In this document: positions 15,202-22,322 of the stretch, piece by piece
Position numbering within the stretch: the first letter of the stretch is position 1
Layout of the letters: every line of letters begins with the position of its first letter
From: a candidate division Hyd24-12 bacterium UBA6080
Lineage (GTDB): Bacteria > Fermentibacterota > Fermentibacteria > Fermentibacterales > JCC-6
NCBI GenBank assembly: GCA_002436025.1
Contig: DIXM01000009.1
Location: 1-64,000 of the forward strand
Direction of reading: 5' to 3'
DNA length: 64,000 nt
The notes under the pieces: model-generated
Database searches by the model: none
Told to the model about the DNA's origin: nothing
The model's input: only the letters and a program-made list of their open reading frames with translations
Position numbers and translations under genes: made by a program

Positions 15202-16115
15202 TGGGCTACGATGAGCTGATGTACATCATGGGCGCAGGATTGGTCCATGGGATCAGAGGATTTCACCTGTATGGGCTGGATCTTGCCCTGTCCGGTGGTC
15301 CGACTAATCCCCTATCACCGTACCGTTTTCCTCCTGAGCTGCTCTATTGGGGAGCAAGCCTGGACGGCCCAAACGATGTTGACATGGTGACCAGGACCCA
15401 CGAGGCGGTTCAAGCCTTCACCTGTGTCGACGAAGGCAACAATACAACTTTCAACCTGCTTGATGCTCTGGTGGATCCAGATTACGAGGCTATGGATGAG
15501 GACGAGGTATTCAATGCGAACATGACCGGTCTGACAGTGGCAGTACCATGCATTAACGAGCCTTTCAGCAATTTCCTTGCTCTCAGGGAACCTGACGGCG
15601 ACATCCTCGTCCTCGTATCAACCGATGGAAGCGGTTGGGCCGCAAATGACCGCATAGTTTTCCCCAACACCCTTACAACCGAATACTCAGGCTATGGAAC
15701 ACCTGAACTGCTTATGGGCGATTGGATAGACGTCTCCGGCTTCTACGGCCTCAAGTACGATCCCCAGGGCTACTACCTCAATCCTGAGGGGTTGAGCAAC
15801 ATGGGTTTTGCCCTGATCAGAATTCCCGCTCCCGGCAACGATCACCAGGGCATGAACACCTCTTCTGTGATCATGGAACAGACCAGATCACTCTCTGTCA
15901 GCAGGAACACCGGACCCTCTGTTCTTGTGGAAGCACAAGGCGCCGAGGTTCAGATCTTTGACTTGACAGGGAGGGTTGTCGAGAGGATTGCCCAGGGTGA
16001 GTGTCTTGAACTCTCTTCCTGTTTTCACCCTGCAGGGGTCTACTTCGCTGTACTTTCGGAGGAAGACACACCATTGTTCATAGAGAAGCTCGTTCTTCTG
16101 GACGGAGGGAGGTAG
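14985..16115 (+). CDS. Large secreted protein, C-terminal part with sorting domain (frameshifted)
   Basis: Continuation of the previous gene in the minus-one frame. The natural join is near 15028-15033, where GAAAAC would need one extra A to read EKHVLATNIPILTRAG. The 360 residues that follow include FFPGDGVMGYDELMYIMGAG and GIRGFHLYGLDL, then a type-IX-like C-terminal domain: VQIFDLTGRVVERI and HPAGVYFAVLSEEDTP, ending LVLLDGGR. The ATG at 14985 is only the first in-frame start; it lies inside the upstream frame and need not be used. The two one-base losses in homopolymers of one gene suggest either assembly error or a decaying gene. A copy of its last 37 codons recurs at 18208-18318. Confidence 0.65.
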   Translation: MGGTNGHDHSRDIVRKHVLATNIPILTRAGALDIMLEYGVNQPLTAECLLLTVQCHGRGSFFNGTFFPGDGVMGYDELMYIMGAGLVHGIRGFHLYGLDLALSGGPTNPLSPYRFPPELLYWGASLDGPNDVDMVTRTHEAVQAFTCVDEGNNTTFNLLDALVDPDYEAMDEDEVFNANMTGLTVAVPCINEPFSNFLALREPDGDILVLVSTDGSGWAANDRIVFPNTLTTEYSGYGTPELLMGDWIDVSGFYGLKYDPQGYYLNPEGLSNMGFALIRIPAPGNDHQGMNTSSVIMEQTRSLSVSRNTGPSVLVEAQGAEVQIFDLTGRVVERIAQGECLELSSCFHPAGVYFAVLSEEDTPLFIEKLVLLDGGR

Positions 16116-16119
16116 CGGT

Positions 16120-17937
16120 ATGAAAAGCACGGCAATCGTTCTCATGATAACCGGCATGGTTCTTGGGGCATCGATGGTTCAGACCGACTGGAGTGGCGGC
16201 CCCTCGGGGGAGATAACCACGATGAACTGGGGCTCGGACTTCGGTTCCTGCCTTGGAATGGGATGGCAGACTCAGGGAGAACTGCATCTGGGTACTGCGC
16301 TCGATGATGCAAAGGTATCCATTGGCGGCAGCTTGCTTCTCAGAGCATGTAATGCAAATGGCGATTCCTTCACTGATATGCTAAGTCACATCGGCTACGG
16401 CTACATGTACTTGTATCTATCCGATGGAGACCCTTACCTGTGGGAGCCCCACACAATCGGTTCCGCCGACAACATCATGACGATCTTCGCAGGCGATTTG
16501 AACGGAGACGGTCTTGATGATGCCATTGGTGGGCAAGACTCACTTTTCTGGTGGGAGAACCCAAATGATCCCAACCAGGAATGGCAGAAGCGGTTGGTGG
16601 AGAAGATCAACCTTATGGCTGGTGATGTTCTGGATTATGACGGAGACAATGAGAGTGACATCGTGTGCTTTCAGAACGACTACGCCAACGATGAGGGGAA
16701 GCTGCTTCTCTACAGGAATCTTGGAAATGGGTTGATCTGGGAAAAGTCAGTTCTGTATGTCCATGAATTGGCTGGAGGCAGCGGAAGCTCCGAGATGACG
16801 ACAGGCTACATAACGAATGATGGGTACTTGTCTGTAGCGATTCTTTTGGCTCAGGAGCCATCCAGTATGATGTACATACTGAGAGAGGGGCCTTCAGGCT
16901 GGTACGCATACAAGGTTATCTCTCCGCCATACACGAATACTACGCGCATTTTCCCGAGCTTCGTCGATCTGGACAATGATGGTGTTGCCGACCTCATGGC
17001 CGGAGGCAAGAGCTATGACTACGGCCGCATCCGCTGGTACAAGGGACCCGAGTTCTACCCCTACTACAACCTGGAGACCAATGACAACGTCTACGGCCTC
17101 GCATCTATAGACTTCGACAACGACGGCGACATGGACATCATCTACCGGGGCGAGAACAGCATCGGGATGTTCGAGAACACCCGTAGCCCCCAGGAGAGGT
17201 TTGTCCAGAGGGTGCTCATGGAGTACGCGCCCACGAACGGTCTCGATTCTGAAAGCGCCGGTGGTCTTGTCGCCCCCGGCGACTTCGACGGCAACGGGGT
17301 GGAAGACTTCGTCTGCAGCTTCTACGATAGAGGTTCCAATCTCTACTGGTGGCGCCTTGGAGAAGACTTCTGCAGCTCAGGCTGGCTCAACAGCGACATT
17401 CTCTATGTGTACGACGCCTCATGGGGGGAGCTTACCTGGGAGGCCTCGGTTCCCGCCGAGACCCAGCTCTACTTCCAGGTTCGTGGCTCTGACAATCCCG
17501 GGAACCTCGGGGAGTGGAGTGAATTGCTCTACGCCCCAGTTGACCTGTCGGCCTACCTTGCAGACAGCGAAAGCTACCTTCAATACAGAGTGACAATGCT
17601 AAGCGACAATCCCGATGTCTCTCCCCAACTCAACTCTGTTACAGTAAGTTACGACCCCCTGGGGATTGAAGAGAGCACCGGATTCGGTCTTCGGGTGTTT
17701 CCCAGCCCGGTTGGTTCTGTTGCCACCGTTTCCCTGACCCTTCCGGAACTCACGGAATGCACCGTCGCCGTTTACAGCCTCGATGGAAGACTGGTTGGGA
17801 CAGTGTCCGACGGGTCGCTTCCCGCAGGAGAGACTTCGTTGCAGTGGGACGCTTCTTCAGTTCCTTCGGGTGTGTACTTCGTAAGGCTTTCTGGTTCGGG
17901 CTTGAACGCCGGGGTCAGGCTGGTCGTTGTAAGGTAG
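16120..17937 (+). CDS. Secreted FG-GAP/VCBS-repeat protein with sorting domain, copy A
   Basis: 605 residues. Signal peptide (MKSTAIVLMITGMVLGAS), then TDWSGGPSG, and repeated FG-GAP/VCBS units of the form D-x-[DN]-x-D-G-x-x-D (AGDLNGDGLDDAIGG, DYDGDNESDIVC, DLDNDGVADLMAGG, DFDNDGDMDIIY, DFDGNGVEDFVC), which are calcium-binding propeller blades. A beta domain follows, then a C-terminal sorting domain with VYSLDGRLVGTV and PSGVYFVRLSG. GGGAGG stands seven bases before the ATG, four bases after the previous stop. The first 110 residues are the same as in copy B, while residues about 125-270 differ strongly. Likely an exported or surface-attached beta-propeller; its ligand is unknown. Confidence 0.85.
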   Translation: MKSTAIVLMITGMVLGASMVQTDWSGGPSGEITTMNWGSDFGSCLGMGWQTQGELHLGTALDDAKVSIGGSLLLRACNANGDSFTDMLSHIGYGYMYLYLSDGDPYLWEPHTIGSADNIMTIFAGDLNGDGLDDAIGGQDSLFWWENPNDPNQEWQKRLVEKINLMAGDVLDYDGDNESDIVCFQNDYANDEGKLLLYRNLGNGLIWEKSVLYVHELAGGSGSSEMTTGYITNDGYLSVAILLAQEPSSMMYILREGPSGWYAYKVISPPYTNTTRIFPSFVDLDNDGVADLMAGGKSYDYGRIRWYKGPEFYPYYNLETNDNVYGLASIDFDNDGDMDIIYRGENSIGMFENTRSPQERFVQRVLMEYAPTNGLDSESAGGLVAPGDFDGNGVEDFVCSFYDRGSNLYWWRLGEDFCSSGWLNSDILYVYDASWGELTWEASVPAETQLYFQVRGSDNPGNLGEWSELLYAPVDLSAYLADSESYLQYRVTMLSDNPDVSPQLNSVTVSYDPLGIEESTGFGLRVFPSPVGSVATVSLTLPELTECTVAVYSLDGRLVGTVSDGSLPAGETSLQWDASSVPSGVYFVRLSGSGLNAGVRLVVVR

Positions 17938-17961
17938 TTTATTACTTGCACATGGGGCTCT

Positions 17962-17990
17962 GGGGGTTGAGGTTATCGTCCTCAGCCCCC
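17962..17990 (+). terminator. Hairpin after VCBS copy A
   Basis: GGGGGTTGAGG, loop TTATCGT, CCTCAGCCCCC: an 11-bp stem with one T-G pair. The homologous hairpin follows copy B at 20163-20191. There is no strong T-run, so termination is probable but not certain. Confidence 0.55.
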
Positions 17991-18036
17991 GTGAACTTCG
18001 CATTCAGCAGAACTCAATCCTTTGTCTTGCCGGAGT

Positions 18037-18126
18037 CATCCCGGCACGGTGAACACGTTCGAAAAGCGTCCAACACGGACCGCCAGATGGGATAGAGGCC
18101 GCCGGGTAGTTCCCCGGCGGCTTTTT
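18037..18126 (+). repeat. tRNA-Asp 3'-end remnant plus terminator, copy A
   Basis: 18076-18092 repeats exactly the last ten bases of tRNA-Asp with CCA and the next seven (CGGACCGCCAGATGGGA). The bases before it (ACACGTTCGAAAAGCGTCC) look like a decayed T-arm. The terminator GCCGCCGGG...CCCGGCGGC-TTTTT at 18098-18126 matches that of tRNA-Asp. The same block closes the second cassette at 20248-20335. It lacks the 5' half, so it is not a working tRNA. Confidence 0.75.
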
Positions 18127-18139
18127 CCTTTTCATCAGA

Positions 18140-18197
18140 GATAAAGGGGGGGCATTCCCCCTATCAAAAGCATCCAGCGCTCTGACTCAGTGTTCGA
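18140..18197 (+). repeat. G-hairpin repeat element, copy 3 (diverged)
   Basis: GGGGGGCATTCCCCC, then TATCAAAAGCATCCAGCGCTCTGACTCA in two short blocks, corresponds to the element after tRNA-Asp with several changes. It sits at the same place relative to the copied terminator, so it was copied together with it. Confidence 0.5.
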
Positions 18198-18207
18198 GGG
18201 AGATTGC

Positions 18208-18318
18208 CATGAACTCTCCTCCCACACTCATCCCGCAGGAGTTTACTTCGCTTTACTTTCAGCGGAAGACACACCATTGTTCATAGAGAAGCTCGTCCTT
18301 CTGGACGGAGGGAGGTAG
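18208..18318 (+). pseudogene. C-terminal remnant of a second copy of the 12958-16115 gene
   Basis: An open stretch of 36 codons with stop TAG at 18316 reads HELSSHTHPAGVYFALL and then SAEDTPLFIEKLVLLDGGR, nearly the same as the end of the gene at 16115. No start or upstream coding part remains. It shows that the duplication once included the large gene and that most of that copy was then deleted. The rest of 17938-18322 holds only the hairpin and repeats listed separately. Confidence 0.75.
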
Positions 18319-18322
18319 CGGT

Positions 18323-20143
18323 ATGAAAAGCACGGCAATCGTTCTCATGATAACCGGCATGGTTCTTGGGGCATCGATGGTTCAGACCGACTGGAGTGGC
18401 GGCCCCTCGGGGGAGATAACCACGATGAACTGGGGCTCGGACTTCGGTTCCTGCCTTGGAATGGGATGGCAGACTCAGGGAGAACTGCATCTGGGTACTG
18501 CGCTCGATGATGCAAAGGTATCCATTGGCGGCAGCTTGCTTCTCAGAGCATGTAACGCAAATGGCGATTCCTTCACTGATATGCTAAGTCACATCGGCTA
18601 CGGCTACATGTACTTGTATCTATCCGATGGAGACCCTTACCTGTGGGAGCCCCACACAATCGGTTCCGCCGACAGCATAGTGACGATCTTCGCGGGCGAT
18701 TTGACTGGAGACGGTCTTGATGAAGCCATTGGAGGAGCGACGTCGCTTTACTGGTGGGAGAACCCGAATGACCCCAACCAGGCGTGGCAGAAGAGGGTTA
18801 TCGACACCATAAATCTCACGGGAGGTACCGTCGTTGATTACGACGGGGATGGGAAGAATGACATTATCTGCATGAATAATGACTATCTAAATGACAGTGC
18901 GAGACTCCAGCTCTACAGGAACCTTGGAGGCGGGCTTACTTGGACTAAGTCTGTTCTATACATCCATGATGTAGCAGGAGGCTATAGTGGTCCAGAAATG
19001 GCTGCAGCCTACATCACAGGCGACGAAAATCTTTCTGTTGCAGTGAAACTTGCGCAGGAACCTGCAAGTATGGTCAATGTTCTGAGAGAAGGCCCTTCAG
19101 GGTGGTACGCCTTCAAAGTACTGTCTCCCCCATGCATCAACACACTTCGAGTTTATCCCAGCTTCGTCGATCTGGACAACGATGGTGTTGCCGACCTCAT
19201 GGCCGGGGGGCAGAGCTATGATTACGGCCGCATCCGCTGGTACAAGGGACCCGAGTTCTACCCCTACTACAACCTGGAGACCAATGACAACGTCTACGGT
19301 CTGGCATCCATAGACTTCGACAGCGACGGCGACATGGACATCATCTACCGGGGAGAGAACAGTGTGGGGATGTTCGAGAACACCCGGAGCCCCCAGGAAA
19401 GGTTTGTGCAGAGGGTTCTTATGGAATACCCCTTCGATGGAGACGGTCTTGATCTCGCGGATGCCGGAGGCCTCGTTGCTCCCGGAGACTTCGACGGCAA
19501 CGGGGTGGAAGACTTCGTCTGCAGCTTCTACGATAGAGGTTCCAATCTCTACTGGTGGCGTCTTGGTGAAGACTACTGCTCTTCGGGCTGGCTCAACAGC
19601 GACATCCTCTACGTGTACGACGCTTCATGGGGAGACCTGACCTGGGATGCTTCGGTTCCCGCAGAGACCCAGCTCTACTTCCAGGTTCGTGGCTCAGACA
19701 ATCCGGGGAACCTCGGGGAGTGGAGTGAACTTCTCTACGCCCCTATTGACCTGTCAACCTACCTTGCAGCCGGTGAGAGCTATATGCAGTACCGGGTGAC
19801 GATGCTCAGTGACAATCCCTCCGTCTCTCCCCAGCTCAACTCTGTTACCGTGAGCTATGACCCTCTGGGAGTTGAGGAAAACACCGGATTCGGTCTTCGG
19901 GTATTCCCAAGCCCGGTTGCTTCTGTTGCCACAGTCTCGCTGACCCTTCCGGAACCTGCTGAATGCACCGTTACCGTTTACAGTCTCGATGGCAGGCTGG
20001 TTGGGACAGTGTCCGACGGTTCGCTTCCTGCCGGGGAGAGCGCTCTGCAGTGGGACGCTTCTTCAGTTCCTTCGGGAGTGTACTTTGTGAGGGTTTCGGG
20101 TTTGGGCTTGAACGCCGGGGTCAGGCTGGTCGTTGTAAGGTAG
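18323..20143 (+). CDS. Secreted FG-GAP/VCBS-repeat protein with sorting domain, copy B
   Basis: 606-residue tandem paralogue of copy A, 2203 bases downstream, with the same ribosome site and signal peptide. DNA of the first 340 bases differs from copy A by about one base, while the middle third (about codons 115-275) has diverged to a different set of VCBS blades, and the last 300 codons are again very close. The C-terminal sorting domain (VYSLDGRLVGTV, PSGVYFVRVSG) is intact. This mosaic suggests gene conversion at the ends with selection for variety in the middle. Role as for copy A: secreted calcium-dependent beta-propeller, ligand unknown. Confidence 0.85.
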   Translation: MKSTAIVLMITGMVLGASMVQTDWSGGPSGEITTMNWGSDFGSCLGMGWQTQGELHLGTALDDAKVSIGGSLLLRACNANGDSFTDMLSHIGYGYMYLYLSDGDPYLWEPHTIGSADSIVTIFAGDLTGDGLDEAIGGATSLYWWENPNDPNQAWQKRVIDTINLTGGTVVDYDGDGKNDIICMNNDYLNDSARLQLYRNLGGGLTWTKSVLYIHDVAGGYSGPEMAAAYITGDENLSVAVKLAQEPASMVNVLREGPSGWYAFKVLSPPCINTLRVYPSFVDLDNDGVADLMAGGQSYDYGRIRWYKGPEFYPYYNLETNDNVYGLASIDFDSDGDMDIIYRGENSVGMFENTRSPQERFVQRVLMEYPFDGDGLDLADAGGLVAPGDFDGNGVEDFVCSFYDRGSNLYWWRLGEDYCSSGWLNSDILYVYDASWGDLTWDASVPAETQLYFQVRGSDNPGNLGEWSELLYAPIDLSTYLAAGESYMQYRVTMLSDNPSVSPQLNSVTVSYDPLGVEENTGFGLRVFPSPVASVATVSLTLPEPAECTVTVYSLDGRLVGTVSDGSLPAGESALQWDASSVPSGVYFVRVSGLGLNAGVRLVVVR

Positions 20144-20162
20144 TCTTTGCTCGTGGATCTTT

Positions 20163-20191
20163 GGGGGTTGAGGTTTTCTTCCTCAACCCCC
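20163..20191 (+). terminator. Hairpin after VCBS copy B
   Basis: GGGGGTTGAGG, loop TTTTCTT, CCTCAACCCCC: a perfect 11-bp stem 20 bases after the stop, homologous to the hairpin after copy A. Confidence 0.6.
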
Positions 20192-20247
20192 CCTTCGTTA
20201 CAAGCATTCCCTGTTAATCAGAAAAGAATCTTTGCCTTGCCAGGGTA

Positions 20248-20335
20248 ATCCCGGCACGGTGAACACGTTCGAAAAGCGTCCAACACGGACCGCCAGATGG
20301 GATAGAGGCCGCCGGGAAGTTCCCCGGCGGCTTTT
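20248..20335 (+). repeat. tRNA-Asp 3'-end remnant plus terminator, copy B
   Basis: Second copy of the block at 18037-18126: CGGACCGCCAGATGGGA at 20286-20302 and the terminator at 20308-20335. It marks the right end of the duplicated region; unlike copy A it is not followed by the G-hairpin element. Confidence 0.75.
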
Positions 20336-20368
20336 CTTGTACCAATCCTTGTTCGAGTTATGAACGAA

Positions 20369-20405
20369 TTGACAAACACCACCTGTGAGGTATAGATACT
20401 ATACC
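20369..20405 (+). promoter_or_regulatory. brnTA promoter with palindromic operator
   Basis: TTGACA at 20369-20374 and TATAGA at 20391-20396 form a promoter with a 16-base spacer. The -10 lies inside a perfect palindrome, GGTATAG-ATA-CTATACC (20389-20405), ending one base before the ATG of brnT. BrnA antitoxins are known to repress their own promoter; this palindrome is the obvious binding site (inference). Confidence 0.65.
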
Positions 20406-20666
20406 ATGGTTTTCGAATTCGATGCTCGCAAGAGCCAGATGAATCTAGAGAAACACGGGATCGACTTCGAGGAAGCTAAGCTTCTCTGGGATGATCCAGA
20501 CCTGCTGGAGATTCCGGCAAGGATTGAGGACGAACCTCGGTTCATGGTGATTGGCCGGATTGCCAACACACATTGGTCTGGGATCATAACATATCGTGGA
20601 GATGCGATTCGGATCATCTCCATCCGTCGGTCCCGTGATGAGGAGGTGGTATTGTATGAAGGCTAA
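20406..20666 (+). CDS. brnT: BrnT-family toxin (ribonuclease)
   Basis: 86 residues. BrnT toxins have a RelE-like fold and cut RNA to halt translation. The family start MVFEFDARKSQMNLEKHGID is complete, as are FEEAKLLWDD, the central R-x-x-x-IG and the late block IRIISIRRSRDEE. I chose ATG 20406 because it gives the usual BrnT N-terminus; a GTG at 20385 would add seven atypical residues ahead of it and lies within the promoter. With the predicted start of transcription near 20403, the mRNA is nearly leaderless. The next gene, brnA, begins inside its last codons, the usual toxin-first order of this system. Confidence 0.9.
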   Translation: MVFEFDARKSQMNLEKHGIDFEEAKLLWDDPDLLEIPARIEDEPRFMVIGRIANTHWSGIITYRGDAIRIISIRRSRDEEVVLYEG

Positions 20667-20883
20667 GGAATTGGACAAGAAGTTCGACGATGGTGAAGAT
20701 GTTCTGAAACACCTGGAGCTTAACAAGGCCCGTCGTGTCGAACAGGAGCAGAAGCGAGTTAATGTGGATTTCCCTGTGTGGATGATTCACTCCTTGGACA
20801 AGGAAGCGCAGCGACTTGGTATTCCCAGACAATCATTGATCAAAATGCTGGTCGCCAGGCATATAGAGAAAGCCAGAGCATAG
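20656..20883 (+). CDS. brnA: BrnA-family antitoxin
   Basis: 75 residues: a helical N-terminus that should wrap BrnT (KELDKKFDDGEDVLKHLE) and a C-terminal ribbon-helix-helix DNA-binding part (RVNVDFPVWMIHSLDKEAQ, then LGIPRQSLIKMLVARHIE). It overlaps the end of brnT by 11 bases. ATG 20656 has GGAGG upstream. BrnA neutralises the toxin and represses the brnTA promoter; the palindrome at 20389-20405 is its likely target. Confidence 0.88.
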   Translation: MKAKELDKKFDDGEDVLKHLELNKARRVEQEQKRVNVDFPVWMIHSLDKEAQRLGIPRQSLIKMLVARHIEKARA

Positions 20884-21009
20884 AAGACCCAATCAACAGC
20901 ATGAACCAGGCGCGGAGCTGATCTTAACGCCCCGGCATCCACTCTGGTTGTGCTGAGCGTTGTGCATACTCCAGTTGGCAGAACGCATGTTGTAAACCAG
21001 AGTTGACAC

Positions 21010-21231
21010 ATGGTCGAGATCTTTCAGGAGGACGGCGATCCATCACTGATCACTGCCGCTCTCTGCGACATCGCTCGATCGGGGAACATGAGCCAGTTGG
21101 CCAGGGATGCAGGAATGACCAGGGCAGGCCTTTACAAAGCCCTCTCCCCCAATGGGAATCCGGGTTTCGCGACGATCTTCAAAGTGGCTCGTGCAATGGG
21201 ATTGAAGATTACCATTCGGTCTGACTCCTGA
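21010..21231 (+). CDS. Orphan HigA-like antitoxin, N-terminally short
   Basis: 73 residues matching the 'addiction module antidote' (HigA-type) family: EDGDPSLITAALCDIARS, then the helix-turn-helix NMSQLARDAGMTRAGLYKAL, then SPNGNPGFATIFKVARAMGL. Usual members have about 95-100 residues and start some 20 residues earlier, and a HigB-like toxin normally stands just upstream. Here only 126 bases separate it from brnA and no toxin is visible, so it is a solitary remnant or a stand-alone regulator. TTGACA occurs just before ATG 21010 and there is no good ribosome site. Confidence 0.7.
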   Translation: MVEIFQEDGDPSLITAALCDIARSGNMSQLARDAGMTRAGLYKALSPNGNPGFATIFKVARAMGLKITIRSDS

Positions 21232-21330
21232 AACACACGTTGCTCCGCCTGAGCTGCCAACCTGAGTTCGGTCGATTTCTTGACGTTATGACGTTGCAGC
21301 GTTATTTTCACCCATAAATGGAGGTGAGTA

Positions 21331-21564
21331 ATGACTGAACTGACAAAGAGAGCCACTGTCTATCTTGAACCCGAGCTTCACAAAGCGTTGCGAATCAAAT
21401 CGGCCGAAACCACTTACTCCATTTCCGAAATGGTGAACGACGCCATCCGGAACGAACTTGCCTCTGATGCAGATGACCTGGCAGCGTTTCGCGATCGTCG
21501 GGCCGAACCTGTCATGGGCTTTGAAGAATTCATCCAAAGGCTCAAGCGTGATGGCAGGATATAG
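21331..21564 (+). CDS. Ribbon-helix-helix antitoxin (RelB/CopG-like)
   Basis: 77 residues. The N-terminal RHH motif is RATVYLEPELHKALRIKSAE followed by TTYSISEMVNDAIRNEL, and the tail MGFEEFIQRLKRDGRI is the toxin-binding segment. GGAGGTGAG precedes ATG 21331. It overlaps the toxin gene by 14 bases, so both are made from one mRNA. It should bind and silence the toxin and repress the operon; no clear palindrome is seen in the 100 bases upstream. Confidence 0.85.
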   Translation: MTELTKRATVYLEPELHKALRIKSAETTYSISEMVNDAIRNELASDADDLAAFRDRRAEPVMGFEEFIQRLKRDGRI

Positions 21565-21808
21565 AATCCTTGTCGCGCAATCGGTATACAAAGACCTCGA
21601 TGGCATTCCCGCGAATGATGTGAGACGGATCGTCACGGCGATTGAGGGACTGGCCGAAGATCCCCGTCCACCACAGTCCCGGAAGCTGTCCGGCGAGGAG
21701 AAGTACAGGCTGAGGTGCGGAGTATACAGGGTTCTGTATGAGATCAGGGACGACGAGCTTGTTGTCTTTGTTGTAAAGGCCAGGCACCGGAAGGATGCTT
21801 ACCGCTGA
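21551..21808 (+). CDS. RelE/ParE-family toxin
   Basis: 85 residues with the RelE superfamily fold: YRILVAQSVYKDLDGIP, IEGLAEDPRPPQSRKLSG, YRLRCGVYRVLYEI and VVFVVKARHRKDAYR. The basic residues at R-x-x-x-G-x-Y-R and the C-terminal R-H-R-x-x-x-Y-R agree with mRNA-cleaving RelE types rather than gyrase-poisoning ParE, but this is only a lean. Start ATG 21551 overlaps the antitoxin end, and the longer upstream frame is not toxin-like. It is the third toxin-antitoxin locus in 1.5 kb. Confidence 0.88.
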   Translation: MAGYRILVAQSVYKDLDGIPANDVRRIVTAIEGLAEDPRPPQSRKLSGEEKYRLRCGVYRVLYEIRDDELVVFVVKARHRKDAYR

Positions 21809-21835
21809 AGCCGGGTCATTACTGACGGCCGCTGG

Positions 21836-21877
21836 ACAATAAGGAACCATCGGAGCTTGCCGATGGTTCCTTATTGT
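21836..21877. terminator. 18-bp perfect inverted repeat between toxin gene and PPOX gene
   Basis: ACAATAAGGAACCATCGG, loop AGCTTG, CCGATGGTTCCTTATTGT. It separates two convergent genes, so a two-way terminator is the likely role, although the T-tract is only TTATTGT. The stem is longer than most terminators and could also be a small mobile palindrome. Confidence 0.55.
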
Positions 21878-21905
21878 GCCCGGGTCACGCAGCTTTCGGT
21901 GAAGA

Positions 21906-22313
21906 CTACTCCGTGATAAGCTGCCCGGCGGTGGGGCCCGACTTGATGTCGTACACCCTCTCCACCCTTATCACGGCTACACCCTTGAAGTTTTTGTCGG
22001 GTTTTGCCTTATGCATCTCGCTGTTGGCAAGGTCGTACTCGGGACCTTTGGTCAGGTATCTGGCTGATCCCGTGAATTTGTAACCTTCCCGGGGATTCTG
22101 TTCCCACACCGTGAACGAAGCCCTGCCGTTTTCAAGGATGTTCTCCATGGTCTTCTTCATGAAGAAGTCGCCGACGACAAGGGTTTCATCATCGAACCAC
22201 CAGCACTGCTGCATGGGGGCCACATTTGGCTCGCCTTTGCTGGAAGAAGTGGCCAGGGCCATCACCCTTCCGGAACCCATGAGGTTTTTTGCTCTCCCGG
22301 GCACGACAGACAT
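21906..22313 (-). CDS. Pyridoxamine 5'-phosphate oxidase-like flavoprotein
   Basis: 135 residues of the PPOX/FMN-binding split-barrel fold: LMGSGRVMALATSSSKGEPN, NVAPMQQCWWFDDETLVVGD, a TMENILENGRASFTVWE helix-strand and YKFTGSARYLTKGPEY. Such proteins bind FMN and reduce small molecules, or act in haem or coenzyme metabolism; no substrate can be named. AGGAGG precedes ATG 22313. It starts 10 bases after the HgdB-like gene ends on the same strand, so the two are one operon and may share a redox task. Confidence 0.85.
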   Translation of the reverse strand: MSVVPGRAKNLMGSGRVMALATSSSKGEPNVAPMQQCWWFDDETLVVGDFFMKKTMENILENGRASFTVWEQNPREGYKFTGSARYLTKGPEYDLANSEMHKAKPDKNFKGVAVIRVERVYDIKSGPTAGQLITE

Positions 22314-22322
22314 CGTTTCCTC

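Noticed and set aside
18037..18092. A second functional tRNA
   Set aside because: Only a 3' part (decayed T-arm and acceptor with CCA) is present; there is no D-arm, anticodon arm or 5' acceptor strand.
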